From an uncultured bacterium (lineage in GTDB: Bacteria > Planctomycetota > Phycisphaerae > Phycisphaerales > SM1A02), in assembly GCA_903914045.1 (NCBI GenBank), contig CAIWNO010000149.1, positions 1-10,105 on the forward strand: a DNA stretch of 10,105 bases, written 5' to 3'. Both the position numbers and the translations under genes were made by a program. Below, piece after piece: positions 1 to 5,989 of this stretch; the first letter of the stretch is position 1, and the number at the start of each line of letters is the position of its first letter. The notes beneath the pieces are model-generated. The model did not search any database, had not been told where the DNA came from, and saw nothing but the letters and a program-made list of their open reading frames with translations.

Positions 1-812
1 CCAGCGCCTTCAAACGAGGAATCAAATGTCCACACTTTGCTGCTGGTGGTGTACTTGGTTTGCGCATCGCTTTTCAAGTTGGCGCTGGCAATGGTGTACA
101 AAGTTGTTCCGCCAGTTTGTGCGGCGGACTTGCCCACAAAGTCACACCACACGGCCATTTTTACTGAGTTTTCACTTGTAATGTCGCTGCATTTCAAAGT
201 GAATCGACCAAACAAAATCAAGTGATCTGCATTTGCGCTGGCGTTGGTTTCCCAGCCAGCATCAGTTGGAGCCGCTTGATACACGCCGGCGCCAACAAAG
301 ATTCCATTGGAATTTGAGCCTCCGACAATAGAGCCAACATTTGAATTTGGATTAGTAAAATATGTGTCTGGGGTAATGTTGCCTGAGTTGCCCGCGCCTT
401 GCGTACGTGCGCCAACCGTTAAGAATGAATCCCAAGTGTTGTTGCCTGATGCAGGCAGCCAACTTGTGTTGCTGTGCTGGAAAGCAAGTCCAGCGCTATT
501 TTCATACTTCGAACTCTTGGTAACGCCATAAGTAGAAGAATCCGTAGTGGCTTGACCAAAGAAATTCACCACGCGTTCGCCGTTGGAACCAGTTCCAGTG
601 GCTGAATTAAATTTAAGGTATACGTCCATGACGCTGTAAAAAGCATTGCTCACAAGTTTTCCATCCGCATCGCGAGAGATGACTTGAGCAGAACCATCTG
701 CGGCCAACAAGTAGTTCTTGGCATACAAGCCTTGTGCGCCTGCCACAGAGGCGCTTGCCGCGCCGGTAAACGAAATTGCGAGAAGAGTTGAAACGATTGT
801 ATTTGTACGCAT
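1..812 (-). CDS. Exported PEP-CTERM-like family protein, copy 1 (3' end outside window)
   Basis: The gene starts at the ATG at 812-810 and stays open to the window edge, giving 270 complete codons. Only about 30 C-terminal residues should be missing, judged from the copy at 1458-2393. A GGAG ribosome site (822-825) lies 9 nt upstream. Residues 1-22 look like a signal peptide: short basic start, hydrophobic stretch (STLLAISFTGAA), then ASA before the mature protein. The mature part is rich in Gly, Ser, Thr and Asn. It carries the blocks YSVMDVYLKFNSA, VVNFFGQATT, WDSFLTVGAR, GVYQAAPTDAG and WCDFVGKSAAQTGGTT, all shared with copy 2. Two cysteines (C208, C223) could form a disulfide outside the cytoplasm. 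The protein is probably secreted or surface anchored through a C-terminal sorting tail beyond the window edge. Its molecular function is unknown and I recognise no enzyme motif. The leader contains the hairpin array at 836-944. Confidence 0.85.
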   Translation of the reverse strand, partial: MRTNTIVSTLLAISFTGAASASVAGAQGLYAKNYLLAADGSAQVISRDADGKLVSNAFYSVMDVYLKFNSATGTGSNGERVVNFFGQATTDSSTYGVTKSSKYENSAGLAFQHSNTSWLPASGNNTWDSFLTVGARTQGAGNSGNITPDTYFTNPNSNVGSIVGGSNSNGIFVGAGVYQAAPTDAGWETNASANADHLILFGRFTLKCSDITSENSVKMAVWCDFVGKSAAQTGGTTLYTIASANLKSDAQTKYTTSSKVWTFDSSFEGA

Positions 813-835
813 TGTGAAATACTCCAAGGGGGAAT

Positions 836-944
836 GCGGATCTTGGAAGATCCGCGGGGAACAATGCGAATCCGAATGGATTCGCGGGAAGGAATGCAGA
901 CCCAAGTCTGCCGAACACATTGTGCGGAGCAGGGAAGCGCCGCA
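836..944 (-). repeat. Tandem hairpin array with 30-nt period in the leader of copy 1
   Basis: Three short inverted repeats start at 836, 866 and 896, exactly 30 nt apart. They are 836-855 (arms GCGGATCT/AGATCCGC), 866-885 (GCGAATCC/GGATTCGC) and 896-911 (GCAGAC/GTCTGC), each with a 4-nt loop. A fourth, less regular stem (TGCGGAGC/GCGCCGCA, one mismatch) lies at 923-944. Read in the sense of the downstream gene, the 10-nt linkers after the first three hairpins are ATTCCTTCCC, ATTGTTCCCC and ATTCCCCCTT, so they share ATT plus a pyrimidine run. Arm bases differ between units but both sides change together, so pairing is kept. The nearest hairpin ends 10 nt before the GGAG ribosome site. It could be an mRNA leader element affecting translation or stability, or a REP-like palindromic repeat family. 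The structure is seen directly; the role is unknown. Confidence 0.75.
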
Positions 945-1019
945 AGTAAATCGTGATGAGTTTGAAAGGCAGTTTGACTTGCGCCCTGAAACAGTTCCTC
1001 ACTTGCAAGCACCGCAATC

Positions 1020-1056
1020 GCCGGAGATTTCAGTCCCTTTCACTGAAATCTCCGGC
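1020..1056. repeat. Perfect 15-bp inverted repeat with 7-nt loop
   Basis: The arms 1020-1034 and 1042-1056 (GCCGGAGATTTCAGT and its complement) pair without mismatch around the loop CCCTTTC. Neither side is followed by a T tract, so it does not look like an intrinsic terminator. It lies about 210 nt upstream of the start of the minus-strand gene ending at 812 and may belong to that gene's long leader. It could also be a protein-binding dyad. Confidence 0.7.
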
Positions 1057-1387
1057 AGCGGCGTGCTGGAGTCCTGTTTCAGATTTGGCGCTATTTCATT
1101 CAGTCCAGCAGACAACTCTGCGACATACATCACAATTTTCTTTTGGCTTTTTTCAAAGCTGCAAGAAAGTGAAAGTCGCACTCAGTGTGCTGAGATTGAA
1201 TGAACAAGTCTTGTTTGAACTTATTTAAAAGTTACAAACCTTGCACTCCAAACCCGATAATTTTTTAGTACCCTTTAAGCCAACTCACTCGTCCGACAAC
1301 TAGGAACACTCGGATCGGTCGGATTTCGACCCGCATATCATTAATAACACCAGAATAAGTGCTGTCAAATACAGTTTGCAATTTTTG
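1057..1387. other. Intergenic stretch without a convincing gene
   Basis: This is the upstream end of the 645-bp gap between the two close paralogues. Short open frames occur on both strands, but none has a ribosome site, family motif or sensible composition. Small dyads are present: AACAAG-T-CTTGTT at 1203-1215 and CTCAG-TGTG-CTGAG at 1181-1194. Either could be an operator for the gene starting at 812, but nothing identifies a regulator. I could not pick a convincing -35/-10 pair for that gene here. Confidence 0.5.
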
Positions 1388-1425
1388 TAAAAATAAAAGA
1401 CGCTTCTATTGCTAGAAGTCGTCTT
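1388..1425 (-). terminator. Rho-independent terminator of copy 2
   Basis: On the minus strand an AAGACG...CGTCTT stem (1397-1425) has 12 bp with a single-base bulge and a 4-nt loop. It is followed by TTTTATTTTT running toward lower coordinates. It begins about 30 nt past the stop codon of the gene at 1458-2393, as expected for its terminator. Confidence 0.8.
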
Positions 1426-1457
1426 AAAGCCAAATTAGCGCTGTATTGAGTCTTTTT

Positions 1458-2393
1458 TTAGTTCCGTCTACGACCAGTTAGCAAAGCCGCAAGACCAACC
1501 AAGGCCGCCGCGCCTGGAGTTGGAATAAATGTCCAAGCAAGTTGGCCCGGACCTGCAGCGCCTTCAAACGAGGAATCAAATGTCCACACTTTGCTGCTGG
1601 TGGTGTACTTGGTTTGCGCATCGCTTTTCAAATTAGCGCTAGCTATGGTGTACATGGTTGTTCCACCAGTTTGCGCGGTGGACTTGCCCACGAAATCGCA
1701 CCACATGGTTAACTTTGGTGCAAGCGAGGCGCCAGTGTTTCCCATAGCAGTTACAACATCGCTACATAAAAGCGTAAATCGAGCAAACATAACCATCTTG
1801 TCGGCATATGCGCTGGCGTTGGTTTGAAAGCCAGCATCTGTTGGAGCGGCTTGATACACGCCCGCGCCAACAAAGCCAGTCGCGCTGCTGCCACCGGTGA
1901 TAACGCCCACATTTGAATTTGGATTTACAAAGTACACGTCGGGAGTCACGCTGCCAGTTGCGCCAGCGCCTTGCTCACGCGCGCCAACCGTTAAGAATGA
2001 ATCCCATGAGTTGTTGCCTGTTCCACCAGCAGCGCCAGCCGCTGGAAGCCAACTGGAGTTGCTGTGTTGGAAAGCAAGTCCATTGCTCACTTCATACTTG
2101 GCTGTTTTATTCACGCCATAGGTAGAAGCATCCGTAGTGGCTTGACCAAAGAAGTTCACCACGCGTTCGCCGCTGGCACCAGTTCCAACTGCGGAATTAA
2201 ATTTCAGGTACACGTCCATGACGGAGTAAAAAGCGTTGCTGGAAGAAGTGCCAAGACCAGTTGCTGCCGAGCCGTCCGCCGCCAGCAAATAATTCTTTGC
2301 ATACAGGCCTTGCGCGCCGGAAACAGAGGCGCTTGCCGCGCCGGTAAACGAGATTGCGAGAAGAGTTGAAACGATTTGGGAAGAGTTTTTCAT
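1458..2393 (-). CDS. Exported PEP-CTERM-like family protein, copy 2 (complete)
   Basis: This 311-residue protein starts at the ATG at 2393. The frame stays open upstream to 2450, but the only start there is a TTG and the residues in between do not look like a signal peptide. An AGGA (2406-2409) lies 12 nt upstream of the ATG, a rather long spacing. Residues 1-22 form a signal peptide ending GAASAS. The mature region is Gly/Ala/Ser/Thr rich with the blocks YSVMDVYLKFNSA (56-68), VVNFFGQATTDAS, WDSFLTVGAR (130-139), GVYQAAPTDAG (178-188) and a pair of cysteines (C210, C232). The end is a PEP-CTERM-like tail: PTPG at 291-294, hydrophobic helix 295-305 and GRRRN at the C-terminus. I infer export and surface sorting; the function is unknown. 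It is very similar to the gene ending at 812, with some stretches identical at the DNA level. It has its own terminator and a candidate promoter at 2644-2671. Confidence 0.92.
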   Translation of the reverse strand: MKNSSQIVSTLLAISFTGAASASVSGAQGLYAKNYLLAADGSAATGLGTSSSNAFYSVMDVYLKFNSAVGTGASGERVVNFFGQATTDASTYGVNKTAKYEVSNGLAFQHSNSSWLPAAGAAGGTGNNSWDSFLTVGAREQGAGATGSVTPDVYFVNPNSNVGVITGGSSATGFVGAGVYQAAPTDAGFQTNASAYADKMVMFARFTLLCSDVVTAMGNTGASLAPKLTMWCDFVGKSTAQTGGTTMYTIASANLKSDAQTKYTTSSKVWTFDSSFEGAAGPGQLAWTFIPTPGAAALVGLAALLTGRRRN

Positions 2394-2447
2394 AACAGAT
2401 TGGATTCCTAAAAAAGAAAGGGGATAGAACAAACACTTTTCCGACAC

Positions 2448-2477
2448 CAATCAATGCCGCCCGTAGGCATTTGATTG
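2448..2477 (-). promoter_or_regulatory. Leader hairpin upstream of copy 2
   Basis: CAATCAATGCC (2448-2458) pairs with GGCATTTGATTG (2466-2477) over 11 bp with one bulged T and a 7-nt loop. It lies 55-84 nt upstream of the ATG at 2393, inside the probable 5' leader. No T tract follows on the minus strand. It may be a leader structure or an operator; the stem is seen, the role is inferred. Confidence 0.45.
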
Positions 2478-2643
2478 AAACGAGTTTTTGAATTTTTCAG
2501 GATCTCAAATAAACATTGAATTCAACTTCGACCAGAAAGGATCGTTGAAGCCGCATGCAAGTTTTTCAAGTGACCCACTCCCAACCTCACCTTGCCTAGT
2601 TCATCATGATATTTTCAGGTCACGATATTTGCTAGACATTTAG

Positions 2644-2671
2644 AACCTAAGCCGAATTTGTGTCGTGTCAA
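2644..2671 (-). promoter_or_regulatory. Candidate sigma-70-type promoter for copy 2
   Basis: On the minus strand a perfect TTGACA (2671-2666) is followed after 16 nt by TAGGTT (2649-2644), a 3/6 match to the -10 consensus. Transcription would start near 2636, giving a leader of about 240 nt that contains the hairpin at 2448-2477. It lies downstream of the terminator of the next gene, as expected for a separate unit. The -10 is weak, so confidence is modest. The rest of this 437-bp gap (2394-2830) holds the terminator at 2761-2803 and a TTGAATTCAA palindrome at 2516-2525, and no gene. Confidence 0.4.
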
Positions 2672-2760
2672 AATTATTTCTACAACTTTCTATCATTTGT
2701 GGAACTGATACTAAATACATTGATTTAAAGCCATTAAACAAAGATATTATCAGCCATATA

Positions 2761-2803
2761 AAAATAAAAAAGAAAGACCCCGATGGCGAACCATCGGGGT
2801 CTT
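2761..2803 (-). terminator. Strong Rho-independent terminator of copy 3
   Basis: A perfect 13-bp stem, AAGACCCCGATGG (2774-2786) with CCATCGGGGTCTT (2791-2803), closes a four-base loop that reads TTCG on the minus strand, a stabilising UUCG loop. It is followed by TTTCTTTTTTATTTT on the same strand. It lies 28 nt past the stop of the gene at 2831-3628. Confidence 0.93.
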
Positions 2804-2830
2804 GGGTTTCACAAGAACAATTGAAGTAAA

Positions 2831-3628
2831 TCAGGCCTTACGACGACGACTTACTAAGCCAGCGAGACCAACCAAGGCGATTGCGCCTGGGGTTGGAACT
2901 GGAACAAAGAAGTTGTCATATGTCGCATTCATAGTGAACGTTGGTTGAGAGGTTGTTCCACCACCAGCGCTTGTTCCATTGACCTTCATGGTGACTTCAC
3001 CATGCATTTGCATGGTAATAACATCAGTAGACGCAGCGTTTGTCACGTCAATCGTGAAACGACCAAGCATGATGCGCTTGTCAGCGTAAGTACCGGCCAA
3101 ATCGCCAATATAAAGTGGCGAAGCCGTATACCAACCGCCTCCAACATAAGCTGGCGTAACGTTATAACCACCTTGAATGGTTCCCGCTCCTGGAGTATTT
3201 CCATTCACGAAATATGGATCAGCAGTAATAGCTGAACTAGATTGCGCTTCTGTTTGGCCACGGGCACCAATGGTCACAAATGAATCCCAAGCATTTGCAT
3301 TTGCGCTGCTGCTTGGCATCCAACCGGTTCCATTACTATGCACCCAAGGCGCACCATTAGTGGCTGTTGCTGCATCGTTGGCATTTGTCACACCGTTCTT
3401 AGTGGTTGTGACCCAGCCAGTTTTACCAGTCAAATTTTGACCGTAGTAATTTACGCATTTATCAAATGCACCAGAGCAATTGATATATACGTCCATTACT
3501 GAATATCGAGATCCTGTTGATGCATCAACTACTAGGTAGTTTGTACCCGAGTAGCCTAGGATACCTGCATTTGCACTTGCGGCAGCCGCAAGTACACCGA
3601 AACTAATTACGCTCTTTGGGAAACCCAT
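2831..3628 (-). CDS. Exported PEP-CTERM-like family protein, copy 3 (divergent paralogue)
   Basis: This 265-residue protein starts at the ATG at 3628, with GGAG (3637-3640) 8 nt upstream. Residues 1-22 are a signal peptide (hydrophobic ISFGVLAAAASANA). The mature part shares the family order with the two neighbouring copies: NYLVVDAS, YSVMDVYINCS (42-52), CVNYYGQ (58-64), HSNGTGWMP, WDSFVTIGARGQ (114-125), DPYFVN, a GG-rich YVGGGWYTASP block and YADKRIMLGRFT (181-192). The tail is PVPTPGA (243-249), a hydrophobic helix and SRRRKA at the C-terminus, a PEP-CTERM-like sorting signal. Cysteines C51 and C58 sit in a different place from the pair in the other copies. It is probably secreted and anchored or processed at the surface; the function is unknown. 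It has a strong terminator of its own, and its leader carries a pyrimidine-rich tract and a small hairpin (3693-3715). Confidence 0.92.
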   Translation of the reverse strand: MGFPKSVISFGVLAAAASANAGILGYSGTNYLVVDASTGSRYSVMDVYINCSGAFDKCVNYYGQNLTGKTGWVTTTKNGVTNANDAATATNGAPWVHSNGTGWMPSSSANANAWDSFVTIGARGQTEAQSSSAITADPYFVNGNTPGAGTIQGGYNVTPAYVGGGWYTASPLYIGDLAGTYADKRIMLGRFTIDVTNAASTDVITMQMHGEVTMKVNGTSAGGGTTSQPTFTMNATYDNFFVPVPTPGAIALVGLAGLVSRRRKA

Positions 3629-3692
3629 TGTTAATACTCCAGATGTCCGGTGGGGAAAAGGGAAGAAAGGGAACAGAGTGAAGTGAGGGAAC

Positions 3693-3715
3693 GTGATCTA
3701 CCGGGATGAGATCAC
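3693..3715 (-). promoter_or_regulatory. Leader hairpin or operator-like dyad upstream of copy 3
   Basis: GTGATCT (3693-3699) and AGATCAC (3709-3715) are perfect inverted arms around a 9-nt centre, 65-87 nt upstream of the ATG at 3628. Between it and the ribosome site the message is a long C/T-rich run (about 3641-3690). It may be a transcription-factor dyad or a leader stem; nothing in the sequence decides between these. Confidence 0.4.
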
Positions 3716-3732
3716 ATTACTAATCTGACCCC

Positions 3733-3805
3733 AAAAATCATGCGCACAAGTAATAATTCAAGTTTTTTCTCATTTTCCTGTTTTATTTTGTGCGATCTGA
3801 TTTTT
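3733..3805. repeat. Long imperfect inverted repeat in the divergent intergenic region
   Basis: The left arm AAAAATCA-TG-CGCACAA (3733-3749) pairs with the right arm TTGTGCG-ATC-TGATTTTT (3788-3805). This gives 8 + 7 bp separated by a small 2x3 internal loop, around a 38-nt AT-rich centre. It lies between the minus-strand exported-protein gene and the plus-strand dehydrogenase. It could be paired binding sites for a regulator of either side, or a leader stem. I see no gene in 3629-4046. Confidence 0.55.
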
Positions 3806-3890
3806 ACTGGTTTGTAATTTTTGTACATGCTGTCGATCGTGCAAGGCAATCCGATCAAAAAGACCAATTTTTAGTGCAATAAATGACGTT

Positions 3891-3921
3891 TTGGGCTTAT
3901 TTAATTATAGGACTTATAATT
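3891..3921 (+). promoter_or_regulatory. Candidate promoter for the dehydrogenase, with overlapping dyad
   Basis: TTGGGC (3891-3896, 3/6 to the -35) is followed after 18 nt by a perfect TATAAT (3915-3920). The implied leader to the ATG at 4047 is about 120 nt. The -10 lies within a 7-5-7 inverted repeat, AATTATA/TATAATT (3903-3909 and 3915-3921), which could be an operator but is AT-rich and may be chance. A weaker alternative lies nearer the gene (TTGTTC, 18 nt, TATGAA, ending near 4020). Confidence 0.4.
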
Positions 3922-4046
3922 CTGCGTCCCTGATTTCATATCAATCAAGTTTATAAAAATTGTAGGTCGGCAACACAAGAAGCTGTTTTATTGTTCAATC
4001 TCAGAGTCAATCTGTATGAAAGTAGCCCACAAAAAAGGAATCAACC

Positions 4047-4913
4047 ATGAGTATGGCAATTACAAAATGCGCGGTGATTGGAGCGGGAACAATGGGGTCT
4101 GGAATTGCTTTTGTAGCTGCAGCCGCAGGAATAGATGTGTTTCAAGTGGATGTGAAGCAAGAGCAACTTGATCGCGCGCGCACCTATCACAAGAAAACAG
4201 CGGAGCGGGCGGTTGAAAAGAAACGCATGACGCAAGCGGAGGCAGATGCGGCGTGGGCGCGTATTCATTACGTGGCCGCAATGGATCAAGCCAAGGGGGC
4301 GCAGTGGGTGATTGAAGCGGCCACCGAGAATGTTGAATTGAAGAAGAAGATCTTCCGCGAAATGCAGGCGCACTTTCCGGCGCCAGCGATTTTGTCCAGC
4401 AATACAAGCAGTATTTCCATTACGGATATTGCCGCGGCGCTGGGCGAGGATGCGGCGCGCGTGATTGGAATGCATTTCTTTAATCCAGTTCCAGTGATGG
4501 CGCTTGTGGAAGTGATCAAAGGTTTTGCCACCAGTGAAGAGACCACCGAGCGAACCATTGCGCTGGCCAAGGCGCTTGGCAAGACGCCGGTGCCCGCGAA
4601 TGATCGAGCGGGGTTTGTCTCAAACAGAGTGTTAATGCCCATGATTAACGAGGCTTTTTACGCGTGGATGGAGGGCGTTGCGAAGCCGGAGGACATTGAT
4701 CAGATTATGAAATTGGGTTGCAATTTCCCAATGGGGCCGCTGCGACTGGCGGATTTTATTGGGCTGGATGTCTGTCACGACATCATGATGGTGATGCACC
4801 GCGAGTTGGGAAACCCCAAGTTTTTTCCATGTCCGCTGCTGCGCCAATTGGTGACGGCGGGGCGACTTGGTGACAAAAGTGGGCGCGGCGTGTTTGAATA
4901 TCCAGGCAAGTGA
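4047..4913 (+). CDS. hbd: Short-chain 3-hydroxyacyl-CoA (3-hydroxybutyryl-CoA) dehydrogenase
   Basis: This 288-residue protein has the usual length of the single-function family, not the larger FadB fusion. It oxidises or forms the 3-hydroxy group of acyl-CoAs with NAD(H), in beta-oxidation or butanoyl-CoA/hydroxybutyrate metabolism, in the cytoplasm. The N-terminal Rossmann domain carries GAGTMGSG (12-19), with an acidic strand end at VDV (34-36). The catalytic region shows SSNTSS (117-122), GMHFFNPVP with the catalytic His at 143, its partner Glu at 155 (LVEVI) and Asn 193 in FVSNR. The C-terminal dimerisation domain includes KLGCNFPMGPLRLADFIGLD and ends in GDKSGRGVFEYP. AAGGA (4035-4039) lies 7 nt before the ATG; a second ATG two codons later is less well placed. 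It is the first gene of the plus-strand set, apparently on its own promoter. The symbol reflects the closest short-chain type; substrate length cannot be read from sequence. Confidence 0.93.
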   Translation: MSMAITKCAVIGAGTMGSGIAFVAAAAGIDVFQVDVKQEQLDRARTYHKKTAERAVEKKRMTQAEADAAWARIHYVAAMDQAKGAQWVIEAATENVELKKKIFREMQAHFPAPAILSSNTSSISITDIAAALGEDAARVIGMHFFNPVPVMALVEVIKGFATSEETTERTIALAKALGKTPVPANDRAGFVSNRVLMPMINEAFYAWMEGVAKPEDIDQIMKLGCNFPMGPLRLADFIGLDVCHDIMMVMHRELGNPKFFPCPLLRQLVTAGRLGDKSGRGVFEYPGK

Positions 4914-4958
4914 TTTGTGCGTGAATTTGCCAAGTGAATGTGCCACGTGATTTGTGCG
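4910..4958 (+). repeat. Short direct repeat overlapping the dehydrogenase stop codon
   Basis: GTGATTTGTGCG occurs at 4910-4921, where its TGA is the stop codon, and again at 4947-4958. A degenerate copy (AAGTGAATGTGCC, 4932-4944) lies between. A small CTGAG-AAT-CTCAG stem follows. There is no T tract, so no intrinsic terminator is called for this gene. Confidence 0.45.
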
Positions 4959-5017
4959 AGCTGAGAATCTCAGGCGGGCATTTGAAATGAAGACGCTCGA
5001 TGGCGGTTCAAGTGTCG

Positions 5018-5029
5018 TACTATTGACGC
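5018..5029 (+). promoter_or_regulatory. Possible -10 element directly before the serine acetyltransferase start
   Basis: TACTAT (5018-5023) ends 6 nt before the ATG at 5030, and no purine-rich ribosome site is visible. This arrangement would fit a leaderless transcript starting at or next to the ATG. No good -35 is present, so it is a weak call. Confidence 0.25.
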
Positions 5030-5989
5030 ATGAATCAAGCGAATGACGGCACTGAAATGGGCAAGTCGATCGCGGCGATTCAAGCGAGCGTTGCATCTCT
5101 TCCATTGTCACAGCGCGCGCGCGGATCATTAGTCCCAGATTCCGCGGCGTTGGAATTGGCTATAGATCTCTTTCGATCTTTGGCGTTTCCTGGTTTTTTC
5201 TTGGCGCAACCAACTGGCGCCAGCGCAACAGTGGAGCACAACGTGGAGCAACTTGTACGGTGTCTAGTGCCACAGGTGCTTGCGGCCATGCATGTGGAGG
5301 CAAGTTTTTCTCAAGCGAAGACACTGAATAATCAGACATCGCACGCGGCGGCAATTTTCATGGACGACAAATCAGCCGCGGACCAGGCGGCTGCGGTAGT
5401 GATGAAACTTTTGTCGGCAATTCCCACTATTCGCGCGTTGCTTGCCGCCGATGCTGCGGCCGCATTTGATGGCGACCCCGCGGCTCAAAGCGTGAATGAA
5501 GTTATTTTTTGTTACCCCGGTTTGCATGCGCTCATTGTGCACAGATTTGCCCATGAATTACATGGTTTTTGCGCGCCGTTGGTGCCGCGCATGTTAGCGG
5601 AAATAACCCATCGCCGGACGGGAATTGATATTCATCCGGGTGCAACAATCGGCGAAGGCTTGTTCATTGATCACGGTACGGGTGTTGTGATTGGCGAGAC
5701 CACGGTGATTGGCAAGCGTTGCAAGATTTATCAAGGCGTGACTCTGGGCGCAAAAAGTTTTGAGCAAGATGAAAGCGGCCGCGCGCGCAAAAATTATAAG
5801 CGTCATCCGACATTGCAAGATCATGTGACTGTGTACGCGGGAGCCACAATTCTTGGTGGCGACACCGTGATAGGCGCGGGGTGCGTGATAGCGGGTGGAG
5901 TTTTTCTAACCGAGAGCGTTCCCGCGGAGCACATTGTGCATGGACCGCGCGCGGAAATCACACTTCGCAGCAAGGGCGATTCACTGTGA
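5030..5989 (+). CDS. cysE: Serine O-acetyltransferase
   Basis: The enzyme makes O-acetylserine from serine and acetyl-CoA, the first step of cysteine synthesis, in the cytoplasm. The 319 residues split into a helical N-terminal region (about 1-190, poorly conserved, with YPGLHALIVHRFAHELH at 162-178) and a left-handed beta-helix of hexapeptide repeats (about 198-300). The active-site stretch reads DIHPGATIGEG then IDHGTGVVIGET. D200 and H215 correspond by spacing to the Asp143/His158 pair of E. coli CysE, and YQGVTLGA and KRHPTLQDHV follow. Length and N-terminal type fit the longer EpsC-like branch rather than E. coli CysE. The C-terminus is GDSL, without the terminal Ile that lets enterobacterial CysE dock into CysK, so complex formation of that kind is doubtful. 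A TGA two codons upstream in frame limits the start to 5030 or the ATG at 5057; neither has a clear ribosome site. Confidence 0.92.
   Translation: MNQANDGTEMGKSIAAIQASVASLPLSQRARGSLVPDSAALELAIDLFRSLAFPGFFLAQPTGASATVEHNVEQLVRCLVPQVLAAMHVEASFSQAKTLNNQTSHAAAIFMDDKSAADQAAAVVMKLLSAIPTIRALLAADAAAAFDGDPAAQSVNEVIFCYPGLHALIVHRFAHELHGFCAPLVPRMLAEITHRRTGIDIHPGATIGEGLFIDHGTGVVIGETTVIGKRCKIYQGVTLGAKSFEQDESGRARKNYKRHPTLQDHVTVYAGATILGGDTVIGAGCVIAGGVFLTESVPAEHIVHGPRAEITLRSKGDSL

Noticed and set aside
836..944. CRISPR array
   Set aside because: The 30-nt period is suggestive, but units abut with no unique spacers, the arms vary from unit to unit, and there are only three or four units with no cas genes nearby.
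1020..1056. Intrinsic terminator
   Set aside because: The stem is strong but no T run follows on either strand.
999..1181. 60-residue minus-strand frame in the gap between copies 1 and 2
   Set aside because: It starts at GTG with no ribosome site, and part of it is just the 15-bp palindrome read through. No motif supports it.
613..1203. Coding frames on both strands across the hairpin array and the start of copy 1
   Set aside because: They owe their length to the 30-nt (10-codon) period and to overlap with the real gene at 1-812. They have no ribosome sites and the signal-peptide frame is clearly the real one.
1..2393. Composite transposon or IS flanked by repeats
   Set aside because: The repeated sequence is the coding region of paralogues in direct orientation. 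There is no transposase, terminal inverted repeat or target duplication.
2394..2450. Longer start for copy 2 (TTG at 2450)
   Set aside because: The extra residues are not signal-peptide-like, a TTG start would be needed, and copy 1 similarity supports the ATG at 2393.
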